Assembly (NCBI GenBank): GCA_937930535.1
Contig: CALGKJ010000061.1
Coordinates: 1-64,000 of the forward strand
Length of the DNA stretch: 64,000 nt
Source: an uncultured Clostridia bacterium
GTDB taxonomy: Bacteria; Bacillota; Clostridia; Lutisporales; Lutisporaceae
Direction: 5' to 3'
The notes beneath the pieces were generated by a model, which worked only from the letters and a program-made list of their open reading frames with translations, made no database searches and was not told the origin of the DNA. This document shows, piece after piece, positions 1 to 7,972 of this stretch. Every line of letters starts with the position of its first letter. Positions within the stretch are counted from its first letter, which is position 1. A program made the position numbers and the translations under genes.

Positions 1-654
1 ATTGAAAATGGTAATAAAATCAGCCTCAAAAGAGTTCAAAGGCTAATGCGTAAATTAGGCATTAGATCTATTGTCATGAAGAAATTTAGACCACAGTCCT
101 CAAAGTCCAAAGTTGAGGATAAGGTAAACATTCTAGATAGGGACTTTTCGGCAAATAACTTAAATGAAAAATGGGTAACAGACATCACCTATGTTCATAC
201 AAAGCGTAATGGCTGGTGTTACTTAGCCTCGGTAATGGACTTATGTACAAAAAAGATAATAGGGTACAGTTTTTCGAAGAATATGGATACAGATATGGCT
301 CTAAAAGCCTTGGATAATGCTTTAAAGGCTCAGAAACCATCTAATCCAGTTATATTACATAGTGATTTAGGAGCGCAATATACAAGCTCTAAGTTTAAGG
401 AATACATCGAAAGAAACGCTATTATACATTCATTCAGTCGTAAGGGCAATCCTTATGATAATGCCTGCATAGAGTCCTTTCATGCTTCACTTAAGAAGGA
501 AGAAGTAAATTTAGTTACATATTATGACTATGATGCTGCAAGGCTTGCTATATTTGAATATATCGAGGCCTGGTACAATAGAAGAAGAATCCACAGCAGC
601 ATCGGATACCTAACCCATCAGCAATATGAGGACAGACTAAATAAATCTGCATAA
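1..654 (+). CDS. IS3-family (IS150-like) transposase OrfB, 5' end outside window
   Basis: DDE transposase of an IS3-family insertion sequence, which catalyses strand transfer of the element. The frame is open from base 1, so the gene starts upstream of the window; the Met at 46 is internal. The visible part holds the end of the HTH_21 region and an rve integrase core with the expected acidic triad: the Asp in WVTDITYV, the Asp in LHSDLGAQY and the Glu in ESFHASLKKEEV, followed by the usual YNRRRIHSSIGYLTP-like C-terminus. A likely terminal inverted repeat follows the stop at 671-695. No frameshift is visible in this part, so the copy may be intact; OrfA would lie to the left. Confidence 0.93.
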   Translation: MENGNKISLKRVQRLMRKLGIRSIVMKKFRPQSSKSKVEDKVNILDRDFSANNLNEKWVTDITYVHTKRNGWCYLASVMDLCTKKIIGYSFSKNMDTDMALKALDNALKAQKPSNPVILHSDLGAQYTSSKFKEYIERNAIIHSFSRKGNPYDNACIESFHASLKKEEVNLVTYYDYDAARLAIFEYIEAWYNRRRIHSSIGYLTHQQYEDRLNKSA

Positions 655-670
655 ATTGTTCGAGTTTTTG

Positions 671-695
671 TGTCTACTATATTGACTTAAGTCCA
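671..695 (+). repeat. probable right terminal inverted repeat of the IS3-family element
   Basis: The sequence downstream of the transposase stop ends in TTGACTTAAGTCCA, read outward as TGGACTTAAGTCAA. This is the TG...CA end form expected for IS3-family elements about 20-40 bp after orfB. The matching left repeat is outside the window, so the exact boundary is inferred. Confidence 0.6.
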
Positions 696-702
696 GATAC
701 AG

Positions 703-1065
703 TTTAGGCTTTTAAAAGAGCCAGCACTTGCATCTACAATATTTCTCAAGACTCCGGGACGAATAGATGCGCTAATGATGTTACTGAATGTTTCGCTGCT
801 GATTCGAGCACTCATTCAGTATAAGGTTAGAAAAAGTATTAGTGAATCACAAGAGGAAGCTCCTAAAATTGGATGGAATAAAAATAAGACAGATAAACCG
901 ACCATCACTCTAATTCTTGAAATACTTCAAGGAACAAGCTTTGAAAGAGTAGCTGAAAATTCTTATAGTTACAGTTTCTACAATACTATAATTGAGTACA
1001 GAGTTATAACGATTCTTGATTTACTTGGAATTACCATAGATAGTTTGCTAGACCCTGTTAGTTAA
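703..1065 (+). pseudogene. C-terminal remnant of an IS1634-like transposase
   Basis: An open frame runs without a plausible start from about 703 into the Met at 775 and stops at 1065. The product contains the pattern FLKTPGRIDALMMLL followed by VSLLIRALIQYKVR, which resembles the C-terminal region of IS1634-type (IS4 superfamily) transposases, where a FLK.P.RI.AL segment precedes a hydrophobic helix. Only about 120 residues of an expected 500 or more remain, and the IS3 end abuts it directly. It therefore looks like an older element truncated by the newer insertion. Family assignment is by motif memory. Confidence 0.6.
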
Positions 1066-1267
1066 TATTTCACATAAATATTACTGTGTACTGGAAAGGA
1101 TTGCCGATGAATTGGTATTCCCGGGCATTCTATTGACTTATCTAAGATGTAGCAGATCGAAAAGCATTTCTACATCTCAATAAAGCAATTATGTAAACTT
1201 CTTTTAAGGGTGCGGAATGTGAGATATAGTTCTTTTGTTGTATGTTTGTTTTTTTGCATAAAATTTG

Positions 1268-1308
1268 GGCTGCTGCACCCTAACTATTTTGTTAGTTGTG
1301 CAACAGCC
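1268..1308 (+). terminator. hairpin, possible intrinsic terminator
   Basis: Arms GGCTGCTGCAC and GTGCAACAGCC pair with one C-A mismatch, and an inner CTAAC/GTTAG pairing continues the stem. The sequence after it is T-rich but not a pure T tract (TCTTATATTTTAT). It could end transcription coming from the IS remnants to the left. Confidence 0.5.
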
Positions 1309-1337
1309 TCTTATATTTTATATAACACTTGTTTACA

Positions 1338-1351
1338 CGAACATAGGTTCG
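1338..1351. promoter_or_regulatory. LexA (DinR/SOS) box candidate
   Basis: CGAACATAGGTTCG is a perfect GAAC-N4-GTTC palindrome with flanking A/T extending the symmetry, which is the Firmicute LexA operator form. It overlaps plausible promoter elements about 140 bp before the start of a YcaQ-type DNA repair glycosylase, so SOS induction of that gene is the natural inference. Confidence 0.6.
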
Positions 1352-1384
1352 TGATAAAATTTGAATATGGTATGATTTGTTATA

Positions 1385-1455
1385 GATTAAGAATTGCTAA
1401 TCTCTTTGTGAGAAACAACTGGAATAATTCAATTTTGAAGTGGTTTCTCTATAAT
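1385..1455 (+). repeat. repeated hairpin element, copy 1
   Basis: Contains GAGAAACAACTGGA followed 16 bases later by AGTGGTTTCTC, forming an 11-bp stem with one mismatch. Related copies occur at about 15121-15172 and 16394-16456. In this copy and copy 2 the stem is followed closely by an AAGGAG ribosome binding site of the next gene. Confidence 0.6.
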
Positions 1456-1490
1456 ACAGTCAAATATTTATAAGGAGTTTGATTATTATA

Positions 1491-2708
1491 ATGGAAAAGC
1501 TGATAATTAATAAACAGCAGGCTCGACGTTTTATGCTTTCCCATCAAGGCTTATGGCCTCCATACAGCTTTAAAGGAAAGTCAGGCATTTTAGACTTTAT
1601 CAAGCGTGTAGGAAGCATACAATTTGACCCCCTAAATATAGCAGGACGCAACCCCGAAATAGTACTGCAAGCACGTATTGCAGGTTTTACGCCCCAAATG
1701 CTTAATGAGCTTTTATACAAGGAGCGAAGGCTGTTAGATGGCTGGGATAAGATGATGTGCATATATTCTCTGGAGGATTGGCAGTATTTTAAACGTTATA
1801 GAGATGCTGCATTAAATAGATATCTTAAATCAAATGACTCTATATCTGAAGTTCTTCCCCAAATGCGAAAGCTCATAGAGGAAAAAGGGCCCCTGTCCTC
1901 ACTGGATCTGGATTTTGACAACAAGGTTAACTGGGCTTGGGGACCCACCAGACTTTCCAGAGCAGCTCTGGAGGGCATGTATTTCTGGGGTGAGCTGGTA
2001 ATACATCATAAAATAAACACTCGCAGAGTCTTTGACTTTGCATATCATCATATTCCAAAAGAAATACTGGAAGCTCCCGAGCCAAATGAGACAGATCAGC
2101 AGTATAGAGAATGGCACGTACTCAGACGTATAGGAAGCGTAGGACTGCTGTGGGGAAGATCAGGAGATGCATGGATTGGAATAAAGGGAACTAAAAGCAA
2201 GGAACGCAGTGAAGCCCTCAGCGGACTGCTGGATAAGAAAAAGATACAGGAAGTTTATATTGAGGATATGACTGCTCCCATGTACATAAGAACCTGCGAC
2301 AGAGAACGCCTTAACAGCATTGTCAGCAGTGATAAAGTCTATAATAAGGCAGCAGTAATAGCACCCCTTGACAACCTTATATGGGACAGGAGGCTTACCA
2401 AGGAAATTTTCGATTTTGATTACCGATGGGAGGTTTATAAGCCGGAAAAGGAAAGGCAGTATGGTTACTATGTGCTTCCTGTTCTGTACAGAGATAAATT
2501 TGCAGCAAGATTTGAGCCAGCCAGAGATAAAGAAACAGGCGGACTTATCATAAAAAACTGGTGGTGGGAGAAGGGTGTAAAGCAGACTAAGCTTATGCAG
2601 GAAGCACTATGCGACTGCTTTAAACGCTTTTGCCGCTTTCTTGACACTGATGTGCTGGTAATCTCCGATACCGCAAAAGAAAGTGATATAAGCTGGCTTG
2701 AGGTGTAG
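1491..2708 (+). CDS. YcaQ/AlkX-type winged-helix DNA glycosylase (HTH_42 family)
   Basis: Predicted DNA repair enzyme of the HTH_42 (DUF1006) family, whose characterised members unhook interstrand crosslinks and excise bulky alkylated bases. About 405 residues, the usual family length. The N-terminus has the family pattern QARRFMLSHQGL, then SIQFDPLNI, which holds a Q-hydrophobic-D motif as in the YcaQ/AlkX branch (AlkZ has Q-hydrophobic-Q), and later LLYKERRLLDGWDKMM. I chose ATG 1491, preceded by AAGGAG at 1472-1477; a TTG at 1479 is too close to that site. The single gene is followed by about 180 bp before a MocR gene. A LexA box upstream suggests SOS control. The glycosylase role is family-based. 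Confidence 0.82.
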   Translation: MEKLIINKQQARRFMLSHQGLWPPYSFKGKSGILDFIKRVGSIQFDPLNIAGRNPEIVLQARIAGFTPQMLNELLYKERRLLDGWDKMMCIYSLEDWQYFKRYRDAALNRYLKSNDSISEVLPQMRKLIEEKGPLSSLDLDFDNKVNWAWGPTRLSRAALEGMYFWGELVIHHKINTRRVFDFAYHHIPKEILEAPEPNETDQQYREWHVLRRIGSVGLLWGRSGDAWIGIKGTKSKERSEALSGLLDKKKIQEVYIEDMTAPMYIRTCDRERLNSIVSSDKVYNKAAVIAPLDNLIWDRRLTKEIFDFDYRWEVYKPEKERQYGYYVLPVLYRDKFAARFEPARDKETGGLIIKNWWWEKGVKQTKLMQEALCDCFKRFCRFLDTDVLVISDTAKESDISWLEV

Positions 2709-2796
2709 TAAGCTGCAAAGCAGGCAAATGCTTTGGTGCTGAAGCTTTAAGGGTTTTTTATTAAAAGATTCTAGTGCAAACTGGTCTAAATAATTG

Positions 2797-2846
2797 TATA
2801 ATAAAAGAACCACTTGTAATAATAGGGTAATACAACGTGGTTCTTT
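2797..2846 (+). promoter_or_regulatory. TATAAT box and inverted repeat before the MocR gene
   Basis: A TATAAT hexamer at 2797-2802 is followed by an inverted repeat with arms AAAGAACCAC (2804-2813) and GTGGTTCTTT (2837-2846); inner TTGTA/TACAA pairs extend it. MocR regulators usually control their own or a neighbouring promoter, so this could be an operator or a leader hairpin. No long T tract follows, so a terminator is less likely. Confidence 0.5.
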
Positions 2847-2889
2847 GCTATTTGTTTCGAAAAATAAAACATAAGATAAGGTGATAAAA

Positions 2890-4335
2890 ATGTTTAACGG
2901 TCTGACCTTTAATAACAATACACCACTGCCCCTTCAAATTAAAAACCATATAAAAAATCTGATACTTAAAGGTATGCTTCCCAAAGGGGAGAGGCTTCCC
3001 TCCACCAGAGAGCTAAGCAGTATGCTTGGAGTAAGCCGCAACAGTGTGCTGAAAGCCTATGAGGAGCTGGCAGATGACGGCTTTATCAGAATAGAGCATA
3101 ATATAGGTGCTTACGTGCTGGATGTCCATGTAAATACAGGCGGAGACTGGGAGCTGGACTGGTCTGCCAGACTCAGCAGGGTGACAGAGGTTGCCGAGCA
3201 GTTTGACATTATCAAAAACGCCGTAAAAACAGACAAAAAGGTGATAAATTTCAGAGGGATAGCCCCTGACAAAGAGCTGTTTGACATTGAGAGCTTTAAG
3301 CGTGCCTTTCTTAATATCATATCAAAGGAAGGCTACAATATATTAAACTATGGATACGCAAAAGGCTACAAGCCTTTAAATGACTATCTGCTAAAATATA
3401 TGACCAACAAGGGAATAGACATAGAGGGAAAGGACATAATCATAACAAATGGTTTTACAGAAGGCTTCGAAATAGTTCTTCCTACCATTTGCGAGGAAGG
3501 AGATTCTATATTATGTGAAAATCCTACTCACAATACAGCAATAAAAATAATGAAGATGCATAACTTTAACATAATCGGTGCTGATATAAAGTCTACAGGT
3601 TTGGATATTGACGAGGTGAGAAAACTACTGGCTGCTAATAATATTAAGGCTGGATATTTTGTTCCCTCCTACCACAACCCTACAGGCACTGTTATGGATC
3701 TTGAAAAAAGAATAGAAATACTAGATATTTTTAAAGAGCATAACATCCCCATAATAGAGGACGGCTTTAGCGAGGAGCTAAGATATTCAGGAGCACACAT
3801 ACCCTCTATAGCGGCTCTGTCCGGCAAGGGCAATGGAGTAATATATATAGGAAGCTTTTCCAAAATACTGTTTCCTGGAATCAGAATAGGCTGGATACTT
3901 GCAGACAAAAGACTTATATCTGCTATTGAAAGCGTAAAGAAAAGCAAAAACATACACACCTCCTTTTTGGATCAGGCAGTACTTTATCAATACTTGATGG
4001 AGGGCAATCTGGACAAATGCATAAAGAAATCCAGAAAAATATATAAGGAACGATATGAATTTGCATTAAAGTGTGCAGAAAAATATATACCCTGTGAGGA
4101 AATTACCGGCGATGGCGGTATGTATATATTTGTAAAGCTGAAAAAAGGAACAGATGCCCATGGGGTATTATCTGTATGTCATTCAAAAGGTGTTATATTT
4201 ACACCGGGAGATATATTCTATATAGACGGCAAGGTCAGGGACACAATGCGTCTAAGCTTTGCAAACGTGGCTTTGGAGGATATGGAAAAGGGTTTTATAA
4301 TAATAGGAAACAGTATCAGGCACTTAAATAAATAA
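2890..4335 (+). CDS. MocR/PdxR-type transcriptional regulator (GntR HTH plus aminotransferase fold)
   Basis: A GntR-type winged helix (residues about 10-75, motifs RLPSTRELSSMLGVSRNSVLKAY split over the recognition helices) is joined to a fold-type I aminotransferase domain (about 110-480). The PLP-binding lysine lies in GSFSKILFPGIRIG (K325), and the Asp of IEDGFSEEL fits the ring-nitrogen contact. About 481 residues, normal for MocR proteins. ATG 2890 has AAGGTGA just before it; a GTG at 2881 lies inside that site. These regulators sense PLP or amino-acid derivatives. The next gene, a UbiA-type prenyltransferase on the same strand about 65 bp downstream, may be a target or operon partner, but this is inference. 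Confidence 0.88.
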   Translation: MFNGLTFNNNTPLPLQIKNHIKNLILKGMLPKGERLPSTRELSSMLGVSRNSVLKAYEELADDGFIRIEHNIGAYVLDVHVNTGGDWELDWSARLSRVTEVAEQFDIIKNAVKTDKKVINFRGIAPDKELFDIESFKRAFLNIISKEGYNILNYGYAKGYKPLNDYLLKYMTNKGIDIEGKDIIITNGFTEGFEIVLPTICEEGDSILCENPTHNTAIKIMKMHNFNIIGADIKSTGLDIDEVRKLLAANNIKAGYFVPSYHNPTGTVMDLEKRIEILDIFKEHNIPIIEDGFSEELRYSGAHIPSIAALSGKGNGVIYIGSFSKILFPGIRIGWILADKRLISAIESVKKSKNIHTSFLDQAVLYQYLMEGNLDKCIKKSRKIYKERYEFALKCAEKYIPCEEITGDGGMYIFVKLKKGTDAHGVLSVCHSKGVIFTPGDIFYIDGKVRDTMRLSFANVALEDMEKGFIIIGNSIRHLNK

Positions 4336-4401
4336 CAATATGGGCAATATATAAATATCACAGAAACTTTGTATACTCATAGCAAAAGAAAGGTGAATAA
4401 C

Positions 4402-5349
4402 ATGACAATAGAGAGCTTTCTTAAATTAGTAGAAATACAAACCAAGGCAGCGAGTGTTATACCCTTTATATTGGGTACGGCTTATACTCTTTACCGATAC
4501 AAAACTATTAATTTCAAAAACTTGCTGTTTATGTTTGCAGCCATGATTACCTTTGACATGGCAACTACAGCCATAAATAATTATATGGACTACAAAAAAG
4601 CACACAGACAGCATGGCTACAATTACGAGAGTCATAATGCCATAGTGAGGTATAAGCTCACTGAGTCCGCTGCATTGACTGCCATATTTGTACTGCTGAC
4701 AATAGCAGCCATATTTGGAGTATTGCTATATATGAATACCAATGCAGTTATACTTTTGCTGGGAATTATATCCTTTGCAACTGGAATATTGTATTCCTAC
4801 GGACCTATACCTATATCCAGAACCCCACTTGGTGAGCTGATGTCCGGTTTGTTTATGGGGTTTATAATCGTATTTATATCAATATATATACATATATATG
4901 ACCGTGAATTTATTGTGCTGTTATTCAGCCAAGATATTTTAAGCATAAAGCTGAATGTCTCAGAGCTGATATATGCATTCCTTATATCAATACCCACAAT
5001 ATGCGGAATAGCAAATATTATGCTTGCCAACAATATCTGTGATATAGAGGACGATCTGGAAAACAAACGTTATACACTGCCTATATATATAGGCAAGAAA
5101 CATGCGCTGACGCTTTTTAAGACGCTTTATTATATAGTATTTGCAGATATTACGCTTCTGGCAGTACTAGGTATAATTCCTGGGTTCTCACTGCTTGTAC
5201 TGTTGACCCTGATACCAGTGAGCAAAAACTTAAAGCTGTTCAGCTTGGAGCAAAGTAAAAAGGATACCTTTGTACTGTCGGTGAAAAACTTTGTAGTGAT
5301 AAATATTGTTTATGTAGTGTCAATAGGATTGGGGATTTTGCTTGTGTAA
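4402..5349 (+). CDS. UbiA-superfamily prenyltransferase (MenA-like)
   Basis: Integral membrane prenyltransferase of about 315 residues with eight or nine hydrophobic helices. The first Asp-containing motif is NNYMDYKKAHR followed by HGYN, and the second is NNICDIEDDLENKRYTLP, which matches the N..D.E.D...G/KR.TL motif of MenA (1,4-dihydroxy-2-naphthoate polyprenyltransferase). Start ATG 4402 follows AAAGGTG at about 4388-4394. No other menaquinone genes are nearby, so the acceptor substrate cannot be fixed; it could serve another aromatic acceptor. The gene ends at a bidirectional terminator shared with trpP. Confidence 0.8.
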   Translation: MTIESFLKLVEIQTKAASVIPFILGTAYTLYRYKTINFKNLLFMFAAMITFDMATTAINNYMDYKKAHRQHGYNYESHNAIVRYKLTESAALTAIFVLLTIAAIFGVLLYMNTNAVILLLGIISFATGILYSYGPIPISRTPLGELMSGLFMGFIIVFISIYIHIYDREFIVLLFSQDILSIKLNVSELIYAFLISIPTICGIANIMLANNICDIEDDLENKRYTLPIYIGKKHALTLFKTLYYIVFADITLLAVLGIIPGFSLLVLLTLIPVSKNLKLFSLEQSKKDTFVLSVKNFVVINIVYVVSIGLGILLV

Positions 5350-5362
5350 CAACTTTAATAAG

Positions 5363-5394
5363 AAAAGGTACAGATGCATACGTCTGTACCTTTT
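5363..5394. terminator. bidirectional intrinsic terminator between convergent genes
   Basis: Perfect arms AAAAGGTACAGA and TCTGTACCTTTT around an 8-base loop lie between the UbiA-type gene (+) and trpP (-). A/T runs on both sides suit termination in both directions. Confidence 0.88.
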
Positions 5395-5400
5395 ATAAGT

Positions 5401-5919
5401 TTACTGCACAAATTTGATTTTAGTTGCTTTTATAGCCAGCCTTGCAGCATTATATACAAATAGTGTTACAAATATATTGGTAAGTGCCGTAGGCAGTACG
5501 ATCCCTGTGAAAAGCACTGTAAAAGGTGCGGGCAAGCCAAAGATCAGCAAGGCTGTGCCTAGGAAAACAGTACCGCTGACTATAGTGCCAATAAAGGCTA
5601 CTATTCCAATAGAAAGCTGATTAAGATTAAAACGGCTTGCGACTTTAATCAATACATACACTACAAGACAGGTTGCAAGCTTGTCCACCACGTTAGCTAT
5701 TTGACCGCCCGGAAATGTAGTTGTCATAGCTGTTATAGCTCCAGTTACAAGAGCAGTCAGCAAAGTGCCTTTAAAATCCTTATTAATAAATAATGCCACA
5801 AACATAAAGGACAGCATCAAATCAAATTTCATGCTCCCGATTACTCCAGGGACAACCTGATGCATAACAAAGCCTATAGCAAGAAGCAGTGCCGTTAAAA
5901 TATTTTTTCTCAAATTCAT
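5401..5919 (-). CDS. trpP: TrpP tryptophan transporter
   Basis: Small hydrophobic membrane protein of 172 residues with about five helices. The N-terminus NILTALLLAIGFVMHQVVPG and the stretch GSMKFDLMLSFMF are typical of the TrpP (YhaG) family, tryptophan importers related to ECF S components. The start ATG at 5919 has GGAG about 10 bases upstream on the minus strand. A Trp-specific T-box leader precedes it, which agrees with a role in tryptophan uptake under starvation. It is monocistronic and ends at the shared terminator. Confidence 0.9.
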   Translation of the reverse strand: MNLRKNILTALLLAIGFVMHQVVPGVIGSMKFDLMLSFMFVALFINKDFKGTLLTALVTGAITAMTTTFPGGQIANVVDKLATCLVVYVLIKVASRFNLNQLSIGIVAFIGTIVSGTVFLGTALLIFGLPAPFTVLFTGIVLPTALTNIFVTLFVYNAARLAIKATKIKFVQ

Positions 5920-6004
5920 AAATCATTTCTCCTTCACATATTAAAATATTTTTCCAAAATTCTTCTATCTCTGATACAGTTCACATCACGGTTATCACCT
6001 CCTT

Positions 6005-6345
6005 TTCAAAAACAAAAAACCTTCCATCCCAATGAAGGGACGGAAGGTAAATATCCGTGGTACCACCCAAATTAGACAGCTTGCCGAACAAATCAGCAGA
6101 CAGTCTCACTCTACAGATACGAAGCTAAATATGAAATATGTAAAATTGACAACCATACATATTTGCTTTATATCCTGATTCTATAACGGGAATCTCTCCG
6201 GTTTCGGCTACTGCTTATGAAATATATCTAAAGGTTCGCCTGACTTCTCACAAACCCATTCACTGCACATGTTGTTGCTGGACTTGCACCCTCTCCAGCT
6301 CGCTGTAAACTCATTGTTGCAGCTACTATTTTTGCTCAAAGAATT
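6005..6345 (-). ncRNA. T-box riboswitch, tryptophan specifier
   Basis: Read on the minus strand, this leader has stem I elements including CAGCGAGCTGG and an AGTAG segment, the specifier loop GAA-TGG with TGG (Trp) at 6258-6256, the T-box GGGTGGTACCACGG at 6068-6055, and the competing terminator with arms ACCTTCCGTCCC and GGGATGGAAGGT (6048-6019) followed by a T run. Uncharged tRNA-Trp binding would stabilise the antiterminator and switch on trpP. The specifier fits the downstream gene exactly. Confidence 0.93.
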
Positions 6346-6369
6346 TATAATTTTTGAAATATTTATACA

Positions 6370-6398
6370 ATAATAACACGTAAATATAATATAGTCAA
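6370..6398 (-). promoter_or_regulatory. sigma-A promoter of the trpP T-box transcript
   Basis: On the minus strand TTGACT (6398-6393) and TATTAT (6375-6370) are separated by 17 bases and lie about 25-30 bases before the first T-box stem. It looks like a housekeeping promoter. Confidence 0.7.
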
Positions 6399-6535
6399 CT
6401 GAAAAGGTTATCCATTTATGGTACTATTCATATATACTGTAAATAGTATAGCTTATATTACAACCTCTGATTTATAATTAAAATAATATAGGCTTGTACT
6501 ATAGATCTTATGAAATTTTTAAGGGGATGAGCTGA

Positions 6536-7684
6536 ATGAAGATTATTACATATAGTCTTAAGCCAGAGGCAAAGAGTTTTGATGGATACTATAAGGATAT
6601 AAAGCTGTTTTCGGATATTGTTATAGATGAAGGAATTAAAATGACTGCACCTTGGATAAACAGGTTTAAAAAATTTATCAGCGACAACCATTTGGAAAAG
6701 CCGCTGGCTGACAGCGAGTACATGCTTGAACTGCTGACAATGGGTGTTTTGTGGCTTAGATACAGCGACGACGGCATTGCATTGAACAAGGCTTCTAAGG
6801 ATGTGCTAAAGAAGCTGGTAGAAATGCGGCAAAAGGGCGGAGCACTAAAGCCGGGAGCGGACTTTGCAAGGGGAGTGCTAAGCACCCTTGTTTTATACTC
6901 AGAGCACAGACCAGAGCTGGTAGAGTGCTTGAAGTTTTCAACAAATAACCTGCTAAAGCTGGTAGGGTGGCTTGAGGCAGCAGGTGAGTTTGTACAGGAG
7001 GTAAAACGTATAGAAAGATGGCTGAAATACCTTGAGACTGTCAGCGCAGAGGAGACCTCGGATCTAATCTCTGCTTGTGCAGCCTTTGCGTTATGGTTTG
7101 AGCAAAAAAGTCTGGAAGAACTAGGCAAATACACAGAGGGTGTTGAAGAATATCTGAAAACAGTAGAAGAAACCCACCGCTGGAGAGAGGATCTTATTTT
7201 CTGCGGACGACAGCGTCTTGAATATCATTTGAATATGGCAGGTGCAGAGATAATGAACAGAGCTTACAGAAATGACTTCCTTATGACAAGCAGAAAAGCC
7301 ATACTCCTGCCTGCATGTATGAGGCATAGGCTGGACTCCTGCAAGGCAAAGGATGTAGAAGGTGTACTATATTGTGCTGATTGCAGCTCTCACTGTCAGG
7401 TTAGTGCAATAAAAAGCCTAGGAGATAAGTATGGATATGATGTGCTTATAGTTCCCCATGAATCCTCGGCATTTTCAAATAGCAAGATGAAGCAGGGGGA
7501 GCTGGGCATAATAGGCATCGCATGTATTACCAATCTGATGTCTGGAGGCTGGAAGGCAAAATCCCTAGGCATACCTGCACAGTGTGTGCTTTTGGATTAC
7601 TGCGGCTGCAAGAACCATTGGGATGAAAAGGGATTTTCGACGGCTATTGATATGGAGCAGTTGGAGGGGATTATGAGAGAGTAG
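6536..7684 (+). CDS. DUF116 family protein, cysteine-rich
   Basis: A 382-residue protein. The first two thirds are helical with no motif I recognise; the C-terminal third has the DUF116 cysteine signatures: LLPACMRHRLDSCKA, YCADCSSHC, then GIACITNL and LDYCGCKNHW. Roughly ten cysteines in CxxC-like groups suggest a metal or Fe-S site, but the molecular function of DUF116 is not known to me. SD AAGGGGATG precedes ATG 6536. The gene stands alone, divergent from the trpP leader, and ends at a strong terminator. Confidence 0.75.
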   Translation: MKIITYSLKPEAKSFDGYYKDIKLFSDIVIDEGIKMTAPWINRFKKFISDNHLEKPLADSEYMLELLTMGVLWLRYSDDGIALNKASKDVLKKLVEMRQKGGALKPGADFARGVLSTLVLYSEHRPELVECLKFSTNNLLKLVGWLEAAGEFVQEVKRIERWLKYLETVSAEETSDLISACAAFALWFEQKSLEELGKYTEGVEEYLKTVEETHRWREDLIFCGRQRLEYHLNMAGAEIMNRAYRNDFLMTSRKAILLPACMRHRLDSCKAKDVEGVLYCADCSSHCQVSAIKSLGDKYGYDVLIVPHESSAFSNSKMKQGELGIIGIACITNLMSGGWKAKSLGIPAQCVLLDYCGCKNHWDEKGFSTAIDMEQLEGIMRE

Positions 7685-7696
7685 ATGGGTTAAATA

Positions 7697-7732
7697 AAAA
7701 CCGCTTAAAACATTTTGGTTTTAAGCGGTTTT
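7697..7732 (+). terminator. intrinsic terminator after the DUF116 gene
   Basis: Arms AAAACCGCTTAAAAC and GTTTTAAGCGGTTTT pair perfectly around a short loop and are flanked by A and T runs. It could work in both directions and would also stop the minus-strand peptide transcript. Confidence 0.85.
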
Positions 7733-7767
7733 GCTATACACCTATATAGACTTGGCTTACAGCCTTC

Positions 7768-7917
7768 TTATTTTTGAACCATGCTAGCATACGGAACTTG
7801 TACGCAGTTTCTTCCTATAGGGTCGTGTTCTTGGGATGCAAAAGCATTAGCAGCAGATGAAGCTAACAGTATAGATACTAATAGCAATGTCAATATAGAT
7901 TTAGTAAGCTTACTCAT
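7768..7917 (-). CDS. small exported peptide, candidate RRNPP (Phr-like) signal precursor
   Basis: A 49-codon ORF below the usual size cut-off. It has a classic signal peptide: KLTKS, then the hydrophobic core ILTLLLVSILLASSA and an ANAFA end suited to signal peptidase. A mature part of about 20 residues follows, including GRNCVQVPYASMVQK with one Cys. GGAG lies about 9 bases before the ATG. It begins 55 bases after the stop of a TPR protein on the same strand. Order and size match Rap-Phr, PlcR-PapR and clostridial Qsr-Qsp pairs, where the exported pro-peptide is trimmed, re-imported and bound by the TPR regulator. The pheromone role is inference from architecture. Confidence 0.68.
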   Translation of the reverse strand: MSKLTKSILTLLLVSILLASSAANAFASQEHDPIGRNCVQVPYASMVQK

Positions 7918-7972
7918 TTTATAACAACTCCATTATTTAAAAATTTTCTGTAGATCAGTCCTAGACATTCAT

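Larger units (their letters stand above)
1066..1490. other. gene-free leader of the YcaQ-like gene
   Basis: No convincing coding sequence is present; an open frame over 1210-1473 has no ribosome binding site or recognisable product. The stretch holds a strong hairpin (1268-1308), a LexA-type palindrome (1338-1351), a copy of a repeated hairpin element (about 1385-1455) and the AAGGAG ribosome binding site at 1472-1477. Confidence 0.6.

Noticed and set aside
1210-1473. 87-codon open frame before the YcaQ-like gene
   Set aside because: It spans a strong hairpin, a LexA box and a repeat, lacks a ribosome binding site and encodes nothing recognisable.
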